From Komarekiella delphini-convector SJRDD-AB1 (GTDB lineage Bacteria; Cyanobacteriota; Cyanobacteriia; Cyanobacteriales; Nostocaceae): a stretch of DNA of 35,671 nucleotides. Under the pieces are notes generated by a model, which was not told where the DNA came from, ran no database searches, and saw nothing but the letters and a program-made list of their open reading frames with translations. Location: the NCBI RefSeq assembly GCF_014831675.1, contig NZ_VJXY01000016.1, forward strand, positions 124,094 through 159,764, read 5' to 3'. Shown one piece after another: positions 18,052 to 26,733 of this stretch (position 1 is the first letter of the stretch; the number at the start of each line of letters is the position of its first letter). Both the position numbers and the translations under genes were made by a program.

Positions 18052-19632
18052 GTGGCATTGAAATTTGTATCTGATCCAGCGATCGCTAAAAAAATTCGCA
18101 AGATGAATCAGCGGGTGCGGTGGCAAGATCCGTTGATTGTGGAACGAGGCATCGATCAAACTCGGCTAGTGCTGGAAGATGGTCAAGCAGATGATTCTGA
18201 GTTCTCATTTTTGGTTGTAGGTGATAGTGGTTCTGGCTCACACAAGGGACACAATCCCCAGCGGCAGGTGGCTGAACTCATGCTGCCCCATCACAATGAA
18301 TGCCGTTTTATGCTGCATACAGGTGATGTGATTTATCTAGTGGGGTCGAGTGAGTACTACCAGCAGAACTTTATCAAGCCTTACCGAGAGTTTATCTTGG
18401 GTGGAGAGCATCCCAGACAAGTAGCTTACGACCGGATGGTTTTCAGTCTGCCCATTCTGCCTGTACCTGGAAATCATGATTACTATGATTTGCCGATACT
18501 CTTGAGTTTTGCAGCCTTTACAACATTACCTATTCGTCAGCTGTTGCGATCGCGTCTAGACATTGATGTGGGCTTACATGGCTCAAACGCAGGTGATGCT
18601 TACGCAAAGGCGTTTTTGGACTATCTCAAAGCGTTTCAGCTTCCAGGAGACTTAGATAATCACTTAAATAAACACTACACTGCCAAGACAGACACAGGTC
18701 GTTGTCTTTGCTATGAACCTGGGCATTTTACCCGCCTCCCTAATCGCTACTACACTTTTCGCTATAGCGGTATTGACTTCTTTGCTTTGGACTCTAATAC
18801 ATTTAATGATCCATTGCCACTGCCTAAAACAAAAGAAGGCGAAGCTAATCGGAGAATTCTAGAAAAACGTCGTCAGGATTTACAGCAGGAAAAAATACAA
18901 ATCCTGGAAGAATCAGCAAAGCTAAATCCCGACGATCCTAAAGAAGCTGATCAACTAGATGACATGCAAGGCAAGCTGTCACAAATTGAAGAAATTGTCG
19001 TTGATATCGACAAACAACTTAGTTCTGACCAACAAACATTAACTGACACTGAACAACTAAACTGGCTAAAGCAGAAACTAATTGAATCTTGGAACACCGC
19101 CGAAGTTCGGGGAAGGATAATTTATTTCCACCATCCTCCCTATGTAACGGAGGCAACGAAATGGCAACAGGCACAGACTTTAGTAATTCGTCACCGCTTA
19201 CGTAGTGTGTTGGATGCGGTAGCTGAAAAATTAGGTTCTCTAACTCAGGGGCATCCCCTAGTAGATCTGGTATTAAATGGTCACGCGCACTGCTTAGAAT
19301 ACCTGAAGACAATGGACACAGGACATGCTGATTCGCATATCCACTGGATTGTTTGTGGAGGTAGTGGGTATAGTCTGCGACGCCAGCGAACTGAAGGGCC
19401 AGATTTGATGGAGACTTTTGGCGGTATAGATAAACAAGAGAGTAGATTAGTAGCGCGATCGCATTTCTTTCTCGGTCGCAACGGTCAAGGTTCCGAGAAA
19501 CGCCGACCTTACTCAGGTCTACGCATTGATGTTAAAGGCGATCATCACCCCCAGTTCATTGTCCGTCCCTTAGTTGCCGAATGGTATCACCGACAGTGGC
19601 ATCATCCTGAACTTGAGCCGTTAATTATCTAA
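18052..19632 (+). CDS. Calcineurin-like metallophosphoesterase
   Basis: The dinuclear-metal phosphoesterase motifs appear in order: VVGDSGSG (D58), HTGDVIY (about 89-95, D92), GNHDYYD (140-146), IIYFHHPPY (about 356-364) and NGHAHCLEY (about 408-416). These supply the usual metal ligands, so the enzyme is probably active; its substrate is unknown. Residues about 262-340 are a charged insertion rich in Glu, Gln, Lys and Asp with coiled-coil character, lying between the third and fourth motifs. There is no signal peptide, so it is probably cytoplasmic. The start is GTG at 18052, with AGGAG only 3 nt upstream; the TTG at 18058 has better spacing (9 nt) and would shorten the protein by two residues. 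It may share transcription with the upstream lipid kinase, separated by the heptamer repeat. Confidence 0.9.
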   Translation: MALKFVSDPAIAKKIRKMNQRVRWQDPLIVERGIDQTRLVLEDGQADDSEFSFLVVGDSGSGSHKGHNPQRQVAELMLPHHNECRFMLHTGDVIYLVGSSEYYQQNFIKPYREFILGGEHPRQVAYDRMVFSLPILPVPGNHDYYDLPILLSFAAFTTLPIRQLLRSRLDIDVGLHGSNAGDAYAKAFLDYLKAFQLPGDLDNHLNKHYTAKTDTGRCLCYEPGHFTRLPNRYYTFRYSGIDFFALDSNTFNDPLPLPKTKEGEANRRILEKRRQDLQQEKIQILEESAKLNPDDPKEADQLDDMQGKLSQIEEIVVDIDKQLSSDQQTLTDTEQLNWLKQKLIESWNTAEVRGRIIYFHHPPYVTEATKWQQAQTLVIRHRLRSVLDAVAEKLGSLTQGHPLVDLVLNGHAHCLEYLKTMDTGHADSHIHWIVCGGSGYSLRRQRTEGPDLMETFGGIDKQESRLVARSHFFLGRNGQGSEKRRPYSGLRIDVKGDHHPQFIVRPLVAEWYHRQWHHPELEPLII

Positions 19633-19748
19633 CGAATAGGGCATTGGAAGTTGTGAAGTTTAAAGGCGGATAAAAGAATTTCCTCCCCCTATTCCCTCAA
19701 TTTTGGATTTACAATTTTGGATTTTAGATTGTTCAATCCAAAATCTAA

Positions 19749-19848
19749 TACCGATTCAATTAATGATTGCAACAAATCCTTTGGTAGAGACGTTGCAGTG
19801 CAACGTCTCTACATGGTCTGTCTGTCACATTCTTTTTTTAAATTGGTA
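19749..19848. mobile_element. MITE-like element, 100 bp, with 10-bp flanking duplication
   Basis: The element begins TACCGATTCAATT and ends AAATTGGTA, giving 8-bp inverted ends with one mismatch. Its centre is a perfect palindrome (19784-19812) with 14-base arms starting GTAGAGACGTTGC. It is flanked on both sides by CAAAATCTAA (19739-19748 and 19849-19858). The surrounding DNA is rich in AAAATCTAA-like sequence, so the duplication could partly be chance. A related left half occurs at 22093-22139. It carries no coding capacity, so it would be moved in trans. Confidence 0.7.
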
Positions 19849-19900
19849 CAAAATCTAAAATCTAAAATTCTCCTGCCTCCCCTGCTGCCCACTTCCTCAT

Positions 19901-21085
19901 TTAACGATCTACCGATCCCATCACAACATCAATACTTCCTAGAATGACGAAAATATCTGCTACTTTTTGACCCCGGATTAACTGAGGTAAAACTTGCAAA
20001 TTATTGAAGTCGGCTGGACGAATTTTCCAACGCCAGGGGAAGACATGATCATCTCCGATGATATAAATTCCTAATTCTCCTCTTCCTGACTCTACACGAA
20101 CATAATTTTCGCCTTGAGGAATCTTAAATGTAGGTGCAACTTTTTTGGCAATGAATTGATAATCAAACCCGTTCCACTCAGATTTAGCACCTGCTACCAT
20201 GCGTTGTGCTGCCAAATTTTCGTATGCACCACCAGGTAAGTCTTTGAGTGCTTGCTGAATAATCTTGACTGACTCACGCATCTCACCAATTCTGACGAGA
20301 TATCTAGCAAAGCAATCTCCTGCTGTATGCCACTGTACTTCCCAGTTAAAATCGTCGTAGCATTCGTAATGGTCAACCTTTCGTAAATCCCACTTCACGC
20401 CAGAAGCCCGTAACATAGGCCCAGAAATACCCCAGTTAATAGCATCTTCACGGCTTAAAACTCCCACGCCTTCAGCTCGGCGGCGAAAAATGGGGTTATT
20501 GGTCATTAATTTTTCATACTCATCAATTTTGGGGGCAAAGTAGTTACAAAAATCTTCGCATTTATCTACCCAACCGAAAGGCAGGTCAGCAGCAACCCCT
20601 CCGATGCGAAAATAATTATTGTTGACCATGCGATAGCCTGTGGCAGCTTCAAACAAGTCAAGAATCATTTCGCGATCGCGCAAAGTGTAAAAGATTGGAG
20701 TTTGTGCGCCAAAGTCTCCTAGAAAAGGCCCTAACCACAGCAGATGGTTGACAATTCGGGCTAACTCCAGCATGATTACCCTGATGTAGCTGGCACGTTT
20801 TGGGATAGAGATATTTGCTAATTTCTCGACAGCATTTACTGTTACTGCTTCATTAAACATCCCGCCATAATAGTCCCATCGACTTACATAAGGGACATAC
20901 ATAATATTGGTACGATTTTCAGCAATCTTTTCCATACCTCGGTGCAGGTAGCCGATGACAGGTTCACAGTCTACTACATCTTCTCCATCCAAGGTGACAA
21001 CAATCCGAAAACACCCATGCATGGAGGGATGATGGGGCCCAATGTTAATCACCATTGGCTCGGTTTTAGTTTCAATTCTGCCCAT
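19901..21085 (-). CDS. ndhH: NAD(P)H-quinone oxidoreductase (NDH-1) subunit H
   Basis: NdhH is the 49-kDa-type subunit of the cyanobacterial NDH-1 complex, located in the peripheral arm next to the plastoquinone site at the thylakoid membrane, and serves respiration and cyclic electron flow. The 394 residues equal the usual length. Family segments include [12 protein letters not shown] (14-25), [69 protein letters not shown], and the C-terminal [16 protein letters not shown]...[12 protein letters not shown]. It is a single gene here, away from other ndh genes. An AAGGA lies about 15 nt before the ATG, too far to be an ideal ribosome site. An AraC-type gene lies upstream on the same strand, 97 bp away. 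Confidence 0.98.
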   Translation of the reverse strand: MGRIETKTEPMVINIGPHHPSMHGCFRIVVTLDGEDVVDCEPVIGYLHRGMEKIAENRTNIMYVPYVSRWDYYGGMFNEAVTVNAVEKLANISIPKRASYIRVIMLELARIVNHLLWLGPFLGDFGAQTPIFYTLRDREMILDLFEAATGYRMVNNNYFRIGGVAADLPFGWVDKCEDFCNYFAPKIDEYEKLMTNNPIFRRRAEGVGVLSREDAINWGISGPMLRASGVKWDLRKVDHYECYDDFNWEVQWHTAGDCFARYLVRIGEMRESVKIIQQALKDLPGGAYENLAAQRMVAGAKSEWNGFDYQFIAKKVAPTFKIPQGENYVRVESGRGELGIYIIGDDHVFPWRWKIRPADFNNLQVLPQLIRGQKVADIFVILGSIDVVMGSVDR

Positions 21086-21182
21086 AAATAATAAAGTTTC
21101 CTTAATCTTTAACTATGTGGATAGTGTAGGAAGATTACGGGCTAAAGTCTTTCAAATTCGTCCGATTTTTTGCATATTTGCC

Positions 21183-22073
21183 CTATCTTTGTTGAATAGT
21201 TTTCGGTGTTACACCCAATAGACGTTTAAATTGAAAATTCAGATGACTTTGGCTGGCAAAACCAACCAAGCGAGCAATTTCAGCAATTGCCATTTCTCCC
21301 TTCAGCAATAATTCCTTGGCACGTTCCACCCGACAGTGAATTACATATTTATGAGGAGTCATTCCTGTAGATTTTTTGAAAAGCTGAGAAAAATAATGAG
21401 GACTCATTGGTATCAACGCTGCCAATTCAGCTAAACCTAAATTTTGGTCGAGATGTGCATGAATGTAATCAATAACTTGCTGTAATTGACGCCGTGGCAA
21501 ACCTTTATATGCTTTTAATATCAGTTTTCGTGTAGAGTAGTGTTGCATTAAATGTACTGATAAAGCATTCACCATTGTCTCTGCATAAAGACGACTCCCT
21601 GAAGGATTGTTTTCCAAAATGCTTTTTAGTGCTAACCCTATTTGATACACCAGGGGGTCTGGTGTGGCAAAGTATGGCACAAGTTCAATCTGTTCGGCAT
21701 CTGCTGCGTCAACCGCACGAGCCACAATCTGCGGTTCGATGCCAAGTAAGATAAAGTCTCCTTCAGCTTCCCAAGAAGCCCCATGCCCGATGTTAACGGG
21801 AGTAATAACTATATCGCCTCCGCATACGGCATCACGATGTCTGCGTCCATCCATTTTCCGCTCAGCATAAATTACTCGCTCTCCATGAGTAAAAATGCCA
21901 AGAGAGTGCCACCGGGGAGTGCAAACTTCAGGAAATGCAGAAGCAGGTTGACACATATATCCAAATGAGAAGCCACGCCAACCTGCTTGAAGGCTTGTGA
22001 GAATTGGTAGACGCGGGTAAAGTGGGAATATTTCATCTTCTTTGGTGATAACCAAGGGCTTTTTTTCTGACAT
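21183..22073 (-). CDS. AraC-family transcriptional regulator
   Basis: The C-terminal 100 residues carry the double helix-turn-helix of the AraC/XylS family: LAELAALIPMSPHYFSQLFKKSTGMTPHKYVIHCRVERAKELL for the first, and IAEIARLVGFASQSHLNFQFKRLLGVTPKTIQQ for the second. The N-terminal 190 residues should be the sensing and dimerisation domain; SFGYMCQPA and GDIVITPVNIGHGASW look like a cupin-type fold, as in related regulators. The effector is unknown. The start at 22073 (MSEKKPLV) is preferred; a TTG at 22103 extends 10 residues but would lie inside an interspersed repeat. The likely target is its own promoter or a nearby gene; adjacent ndhH is downstream on the same strand, but control of ndhH by it is unproven. 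Confidence 0.93.
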   Translation of the reverse strand: MSEKKPLVITKEDEIFPLYPRLPILTSLQAGWRGFSFGYMCQPASAFPEVCTPRWHSLGIFTHGERVIYAERKMDGRRHRDAVCGGDIVITPVNIGHGASWEAEGDFILLGIEPQIVARAVDAADAEQIELVPYFATPDPLVYQIGLALKSILENNPSGSRLYAETMVNALSVHLMQHYSTRKLILKAYKGLPRRQLQQVIDYIHAHLDQNLGLAELAALIPMSPHYFSQLFKKSTGMTPHKYVIHCRVERAKELLLKGEMAIAEIARLVGFASQSHLNFQFKRLLGVTPKTIQQR

Positions 22074-22092
22074 GGGCGATCGCAAATTCTTA

Positions 22093-22139
22093 TACCAATT
22101 CAATTTAATGATTAGAGACGTTGCATTGCAACGTCTCTA
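22093..22139. repeat. Left half of a TACCAATT/GTAGAGACG palindromic element
   Basis: The sequence TACCAATTCAATTTAATGAT (22093-22112) is followed by a perfect 27-bp palindrome (22113-22139) with arms TAGAGACGTTGCA. Both parts match the left and centre of the 100-bp element at 19749-19848. No TTGGTA right end is found nearby, so this copy is truncated or rearranged. It lies directly upstream of the AraC-type gene. Confidence 0.75.
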
Positions 22140-22150
22140 CCATGCCCAAA

Positions 22151-22179
22151 AACCACGCTCATTGTGGGCGTGGTTTTTT
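22151..22179. terminator. Bidirectional terminator hairpin
   Basis: The arms AACCACGC (22151-22158) and GCGTGGTT (22168-22175) enclose a 9-nt loop, with a T-run on the right (to 22179) and an A-run on the left. It lies after the 3' end of the minus-strand acidic-protein gene (22300), where the A-run reads as T's on the minus strand, so it can stop that transcript before the AraC-type gene. Confidence 0.8.
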
Positions 22180-22204
22180 ATTCATTGGTCTACTCAAATA
22201 GCAA

Positions 22205-22230
22205 TACAGACGTGATTAATCGCGTCTGTA
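22205..22230. repeat. GACGTGATTAATC palindrome
   Basis: A 26-bp near-perfect palindrome has arms TACAGACGTGATT and AATCGCGTCTGTA, with one mismatched pair. It belongs with the GACGCGATT-type interspersed repeats seen at 14368-14430. Confidence 0.6.
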
Positions 22231-22299
22231 CAACCTGTGCCGTTAGCCCTTTTACGTGTATTTGCACCTAGGAAAATCGGAAAAAGTAAGAGATATTAA

Positions 22300-22707
22300 C
22301 TAAACTACTCCTGGGCCTTTACCTCGTTTGTCACCTTTTTCTGTCAACTTACCTTCTTCGTCCTGATTAATTTCTCCTAGTTCTTCAACACGTTCAGCGG
22401 TATCTTCTGCTGCTTGTTGCCGTGCATCACCTGGTTCTTCATAGTACATTTCCGGTTCAACTGCATAGTTGTTCAACAAACCTTCTTTGTCTACGGTGTA
22501 ACCATCAGTGGTGCGTATGCTTCCAGCATCGGTTTGATCATCAGTAGGTGCGCTTGCTTCTCTCTCTTCTGTAGGAGTTGTTTTGTAAAGATTTCCTTCT
22601 CTTTCCATTCGAGCAGCAGTTTCGGCTGGGATAATTCCACGATCATACGTATCTACTTCGGCCCGATCAGATGAGTCTATTGATTTATTATCTGCTTGAT
22701 TAGCCAT
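22300..22707 (-). CDS. Small acidic, probably disordered protein
   Basis: This 135-residue protein is rich in Glu, Asp, Thr and Gly with almost no hydrophobic core, and ends EKGDKRGKGPGVV. The composition suggests an intrinsically disordered, hydrophilin-like protein; such proteins are often induced by desiccation or osmotic stress, but that role is inferred. There is no signal peptide or membrane segment. The start ATG has GAGGA about 8 nt upstream. It is the last of four minus-strand genes (22300-25573) whose products suggest a stress or envelope theme, although the gaps between them (390, 181 and 138 bp) argue for separate transcription. I do not recognise a named family. Confidence 0.75.
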   Translation of the reverse strand: MANQADNKSIDSSDRAEVDTYDRGIIPAETAARMEREGNLYKTTPTEEREASAPTDDQTDAGSIRTTDGYTVDKEGLLNNYAVEPEMYYEEPGDARQQAAEDTAERVEELGEINQDEEGKLTEKGDKRGKGPGVV

Positions 22708-23097
22708 GAATTATGTCCTCGCTTCGTTAAATATTTTTGTTGAATAACTTCGAGAACTAGATTAGGCGGTTTCTCATGTGTAATCTACTATCTTTAGAAG
22801 TGATTTGTATTAAAAGACATATTGTTTTCTCTGTCTTTGGATGTATTTAGAACAACAATGCAGTCCAGCAAAGTAATACACAGTTTTTATTAAAGATGAT
22901 TAAGCTGATCAAAGTCATCTAGCTATATTAGAATATAACTTATCGGCTATAATTGCTTATTTTTATTAATTAAATAAAGTAATTTACTTCTAACAAAATA
23001 TAACCAAGTTTATAGGATGGCTAATCTCCATCCTATAATCAAATATTCAACAATATCAACTTTTGCATTGAAAGTAAGTTAATAGGTTTGAAATTTA
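22708..23097. other. A/T-rich intergenic region upstream of the acidic-protein gene
   Basis: The 390 bp show no open frame with a ribosome site, no tandem repeat and no strong hairpin. A short duplicated stretch (GGATGG...CATCCTATAATC near 23018-23040) could form a weak inverted repeat past the end of the CAAD gene. Confidence 0.45.
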
Positions 23098-23523
23098 TTA
23101 GCCTACAATTTGCTCTTTTAGTACTTGAATTTCTTCAGCCAATTCTTGCCGAGTTGAAGCTTTTATAAGATAACGCGAAGTAAACCACGTGGCGTAACCA
23201 ATTCCAATTAACTCAAAAGTTGGTGATAACAGTGGAATGTCGTTAATTGCATCCAGTATTGCTAGCACCACCTTAACTGTAACAATCGCTGCGAAAATTA
23301 AAGCTACAGTTATTAAAGACTGACTGTATTCATTAAAAAATCTACTTAAGTAATCAGGTAGTTGTTCTAAAAATTGAGCAATTTGTCTGCTAACTTGCTG
23401 CCATTGTGGCTCCGGTTCAGGAGCAGGTGGTAACTTTGGTAAGTTCGTAGTTTCTGCACCTTCAAGTGCTAGTAGACCCTGTGATGCAGTGGTATTGATA
23501 TTGAGTTGCTGTTCGGATTCCAT
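23098..23523 (-). CDS. CAAD-domain / CURT1-like membrane protein
   Basis: This 141-residue protein has an N-terminal soluble region (proline-rich LPKLPPAPEPEPQ), an amphipathic segment QFLEQLPDYLSRFFNEYSQ, two closely spaced transmembrane helices (LITVALIFAAIVTVKVVLAILDAI and LIGIGYATWFTSRYLI), and a charged C-terminal helix (QELAEEIQVLKEQIV). That order is the CAAD domain, first seen appended to cyanobacterial aminoacyl-tRNA synthetases and shared with CURT1 proteins that bend thylakoid membranes. CURT1-like action at thylakoids is therefore plausible but not proven. The ATG at 23523 is preferred over a TTG at 23538; neither has a Shine-Dalgarno. It stands between the BON lipoprotein and the acidic-protein gene. 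Confidence 0.87.
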   Translation of the reverse strand: MESEQQLNINTTASQGLLALEGAETTNLPKLPPAPEPEPQWQQVSRQIAQFLEQLPDYLSRFFNEYSQSLITVALIFAAIVTVKVVLAILDAINDIPLLSPTFELIGIGYATWFTSRYLIKASTRQELAEEIQVLKEQIVG

Positions 23524-23704
23524 AGTTTTTTTCGGCAATTACGACAGTTTTTTAAGTGATTGGCTTAAATAAACATTATTTTGAGAGTCGTCAATTGTCA
23601 ATTATTTGTGGTCAGTAGTAAATACAACTGACCACCACCATTTAGTAGGAGCATTAAAGTTTTATTTATGCTTACCTACTTCTATAAATTTGTTGATAGC
23701 CACT

Positions 23705-24166
23705 TTAGCTTTTTGGTGGAGCAACAGTTGCTTTGTTAACTACGGCTGTAACACCTTTGATTTCTTTAGCTAAAGGTTCAATTTTAGACAACTGATCCTG
23801 ATTATTTACAGTTCCCGCTACAGTCACAGTACCATTTTCTACTGCATTAACTGTTAACTGTCCACCAGGTATATTTGCTTCTAATTTAGAGCGAACTTCA
23901 CTGGCTAGGTCAGCTGGCGCTCTATTTGCATCGCCACCAGTTGCATTATTTCGCTGTTCACGAGCGCGAATATCTGCATTTAGTTGTCTTCTGCGGACTT
24001 CACTTTGTGCATCTTCTTTAGAAGCTTGTGTTGTTTGTGCAGTCGGCGCTTGTGGACTAGCATTAACTGTATCGGGCGCATCTACACTGGTTCTAGCAGG
24101 ATCTTGACAAGCGGCTGCACCAAAAACTAAAAGGCCACTAATTAGGAAAGGAGTTAGCTTTTGCAT
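23705..24166 (-). CDS. BON-domain lipoprotein
   Basis: The N-terminus is a lipoprotein signal: MQKLTP, a hydrophobic stretch, then the lipobox GAAAC with Cys20 as the lipidated residue. A low-complexity linker of Ala, Thr, Gln and Asn follows (about 21-85). Residues about 88-150 form a single BON domain (SEVRSKLEANIPGG, NGTVTVAGTVNNQDQLSKIE, KGVTAVVNK), the fold of OsmY and related proteins that bind phospholipid or envelope surfaces and are often osmotic-stress induced. The predicted location is anchored in a membrane, facing the periplasm. No partner is visible. Confidence 0.9.
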   Translation of the reverse strand: MQKLTPFLISGLLVFGAAACQDPARTSVDAPDTVNASPQAPTAQTTQASKEDAQSEVRRRQLNADIRAREQRNNATGGDANRAPADLASEVRSKLEANIPGGQLTVNAVENGTVTVAGTVNNQDQLSKIEPLAKEIKGVTAVVNKATVAPPKS

Positions 24167-24236
24167 ATGTTTGATTCTGGCTCGAAAGAAGTCTGTTAAT
24201 ATTTACGGCAGTAATAAGGAGCAAGTGTTTTAAGAG

Positions 24237-24263
24237 AGAGCAAGGTTACGAAATTCTTGCTCT
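24237..24263 (-). terminator. Hairpin downstream of the YflT-like gene
   Basis: The perfect 8-bp arms AGAGCAAG (24237-24244) and CTTGCTCT (24256-24263) enclose an 11-nt loop, about 40 nt past the stop of the minus-strand gene at 24305. The T-run on the minus strand is weak (CTCTTAAAA), so it may be an inefficient terminator or a processing hairpin. Confidence 0.45.
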
Positions 24264-24304
24264 AGCAATTTTTTAGGGTGAGTGTGAGTGACAACTTTTT
24301 TGGG

Positions 24305-25573
24305 TTAAATTGTTTCGTCTCGACGGTCAACAATGATTACAGAAGGATCGTGAGTTCCTGTTGAGTAATTGGTACGAACGGTATCAGACTTTGTAACTCG
24401 GTCGAAACCAGAGCGATGTTCGCTTACATCAGTAGCATCATAGATAGCGAATTCTTCTATACCTCGACGTTTTAGAATCCCTTCAGCATGACGGATTTCA
24501 GCTTCCGTACCATCTACAATTACTAAGTAATCGCCTCTTTGAAAGCGATCGCTATAAACTCGCGCCCGATCTTCAGGAATTCCTAAGCCTACTAGTCCAC
24601 CAACAATACCTCCGGCGGCTGCACCTATAGCACCACCAGTTACCGTTGTCGCTAAAGCAGTCGCGGCTGCACCACCTGCAATTACAGGCCCAATTCCAGG
24701 AATTGCTAAAGCGCCTAATCCAACTAATAAACCGCCTAAACCGCCTAAAACGCCGCCTGTAGCTGCTCCAGCTTTTGCTCCCTCGCCTGCTTTATTACCT
24801 GCACCAGTATTTGTATCTACACCAGCTATATTCTGACCGCTTGCATCCTTGGCAATAATAGAGACGTTATTCATCGCGAAACCAGCATCTCGTAATTCTG
24901 TAAGTGCTGCTTCTGCATCTCGACGATGAGAAAATGCTCCGATAGCGCGTCTGCCAAAATCTCTACGAGCGGTAGTTGAAGTTGCAGTAGTAGAAGTGGG
25001 AGCTACATAACCAGTTGTTGCATTTTTAGCATCTGGGTGATCATAAATACCAAACTCTTCAACACCTCGATGATTTAGAATTGCTTGGGCGCTAGCAATT
25101 TCTGCATCTGTGCCATCTATGATGACTAGATAATGTCCCCGCTTGACTCGTTCATCGTAAACTCTGGCTCGTTCTTCGGGGATTCCTAACCCAATCAATG
25201 CACCCAGTAAACTGCCTGCTGCTGCACCAATACCAGCGCCAGCTAGAGTGGTAGCTAAGGTAGTTGCTGCGGCTCCGGCGAGCATGATTGGCCCGATTCC
25301 AGGAATTGCCAAAGTACCAAGACCGACTAATAAACCAGTTAATCCGCCTAAAGCACCACCTGTTGCTGCTCCAACTGCGGCCCCTTCGTCAGATTTATCG
25401 CCAACGCGATCACGTACTTCAGCCCCAGCAATATCATCACGCTCTCCATCTTGCGTAATGACAGATACTCTATCCATACTAAAACCAGCATTTTTTAAGT
25501 CATGCAACGCTTGTTCAACATCACGACGATTAGAAAATACCCCTACAGCACGTTTATGTAAACCTACAACCAT
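24305..25573 (-). CDS. Duplicated YflT-like general stress protein with glycine-zipper segments
   Basis: This 422-residue protein has two tandem copies of one module, roughly residues 7-190 and 205-395. Each copy has a YflT-like alpha/beta start (RAVGVFSNRRDVEQALHDL / RAIGAFSHRRDAEAALTEL, then AGFSMDRVSVI / AGFAMNNVSII). A Gly/Ala-rich hydrophobic middle follows (GGLTGLLVGLG...IPGIGP), resembling a glycine zipper able to lie in a membrane. Each ends LGIPEERARVYDERVKRGHYLVIIDG / LGIPEDRARVYSDRFQRGDYLVIVDG. The YflT (general stress protein 17M) family is stress-induced in Bacillus; molecular function is unknown. The ATG at 25573 has GGGAGA about 7 nt upstream and is preferred over an upstream start at 25600. 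A shared stress role with neighbours is inference. Confidence 0.88.
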   Translation of the reverse strand: MVVGLHKRAVGVFSNRRDVEQALHDLKNAGFSMDRVSVITQDGERDDIAGAEVRDRVGDKSDEGAAVGAATGGALGGLTGLLVGLGTLAIPGIGPIMLAGAAATTLATTLAGAGIGAAAGSLLGALIGLGIPEERARVYDERVKRGHYLVIIDGTDAEIASAQAILNHRGVEEFGIYDHPDAKNATTGYVAPTSTTATSTTARRDFGRRAIGAFSHRRDAEAALTELRDAGFAMNNVSIIAKDASGQNIAGVDTNTGAGNKAGEGAKAGAATGGVLGGLGGLLVGLGALAIPGIGPVIAGGAAATALATTVTGGAIGAAAGGIVGGLVGLGIPEDRARVYSDRFQRGDYLVIVDGTEAEIRHAEGILKRRGIEEFAIYDATDVSEHRSGFDRVTKSDTVRTNYSTGTHDPSVIIVDRRDETI

Positions 25574-25977
25574 GTTTTTTCTCCCAACACTAAAAAGCAA
25601 TTATTCACAAATTTATAGTTGTCAATAATCCCCTTTATACCTTTTTAAATAAAATTTTTCATCAATCGCTTGGAATAATTTTTACCTCTATCATTGGGCA
25701 TAGGTGAATTTATCCAAATGCTTAAAAATTAGCAAGTATAAAATCTTGATTTATTCCCGATGATTTAGTTTTTATTTTTGATAATTACACAAGTATAAAT
25801 AACTGGTTTTTTAATTAAATATTAACTATAGTATTAAGAAGTTTTGCTCTTTACACATATCATTCAATATATTAACAAACATTAGACTGTTTGCAATTAT
25901 CAAAGCTCTATATCAAGTGAATTCGGGAGCACTTTGATCAATCTTAAAAAATATAGATTCAGAATCTCTTACCAATA

Positions 25978-26085
25978 GGGACTGCAAATCATCGCCAAAC
26001 GCTTGTAGATTTAATCAGCAGTCGTATAGATTGCTCTCAAGAAGATATTAATCGATTATTGGTGCGATCGCCGTCAAATTTATAA
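25978..26085 (+). pseudogene. Possible gene remnant
   Basis: One plus-strand frame reads as plausible protein for 35 codons (GTANHRQTLVDLISSRIDCS, then QEDINRLLVRSPSNL and a stop) inside an otherwise A/T-rich 737-bp intergenic region. It contains a HIP1-like GCGATCGC. A stop codon lies just upstream in frame and there is no start with a ribosome site. It could be the 3' remnant of a decayed gene; it may also be chance. The rest of 25574-26248 shows no feature I can support. Confidence 0.2.
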
Positions 26086-26248
26086 CCTTATTTAGTGAAA
26101 GCCGCCATTTATCAGCAACAGATTTATATAGTCATAATCTGCTTATGCCTTTCTCCTACTCAGAAGATTATGATTAAGAAATGTTATTGTTTTTTGCAAT
26201 CGACAAAACCTTGTTTATTTCCCTAAATATTAATTTTTTAAACTGAGT

Positions 26249-26281
26249 GGACAAGGGGTATTATTTATATTTCCCTTGTCC
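26249..26281 (-). terminator. Inverted repeat downstream of the DUF3110 gene
   Basis: The perfect 9-bp arms GGACAAGGG and CCCTTGTCC surround a 15-nt A/T-rich loop, 30 nt past the stop codon of the minus-strand gene at 26311. On the minus strand the hairpin is followed by ACTCAGTTTAAAAAATT rather than an immediate T-run, so termination strength is uncertain. Confidence 0.55.
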
Positions 26282-26310
26282 GATTCTTGGTAATTAGCAA
26301 CTTGAATTCA

Positions 26311-26733
26311 TTACAACAATCCTTCTAATTTGCGACGAATGTTGTCAAGCTCAGAATCAGACAATTCTGGTTCTTCTAGTTGTTGGTTGGGTCGAGTGTA
26401 TTGATCAGTATCCTCCTTCGAGGCATCTGGTTGCCAATCAGTTTCTTCTACGTTAATTTCGGGAACTTTTTCGATTAGAGGGCTGTTTTCCGGGACAATT
26501 TCCCATTCATACCCAGCACTTTCGCAAAATTCTTTGATTTCCTCAGCATCAATTGGCTCTGGTGTAGGTGCGGGGAAATCTTGAGCTTCTAGCAGCAAAG
26601 AAAAGCGCGTAGCGTCGTCTTCTGACTCGAACATTAGAATTTTATTGCGATCGCCTACTCGAATCGTGTGAATCCCTTCATTTTCAGTTCGAGCGTTAAA
26701 AATTAACACAAAAACACGCATAGGTGTAATCAT
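26311..26733 (-). CDS. DUF3110 domain protein
   Basis: The 140 residues start with the DUF3110 module typical of cyanobacteria and plastid lineages: MRVFVLIFNARTENEGIHTI, NKILMFESEDDATRFSLLLEAQDFPAPTPEPI, and a following EFCESAGYEWEIV segment. The module is predicted to be a small ferredoxin-like fold; its biochemical role is not known. The C-terminal 60 residues are acidic and probably disordered (EEPELSDSELDNIRRKLEGLL at the end). AAGGA lies 3-4 nt before the ATG at 26733; an alternative ATG four codons later begins exactly at the conserved part. It is divergent from the tamB-like gene across 261 bp. Confidence 0.87.
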   Translation of the reverse strand: MITPMRVFVLIFNARTENEGIHTIRVGDRNKILMFESEDDATRFSLLLEAQDFPAPTPEPIDAEEIKEFCESAGYEWEIVPENSPLIEKVPEINVEETDWQPDASKEDTDQYTRPNQQLEEPELSDSELDNIRRKLEGLL

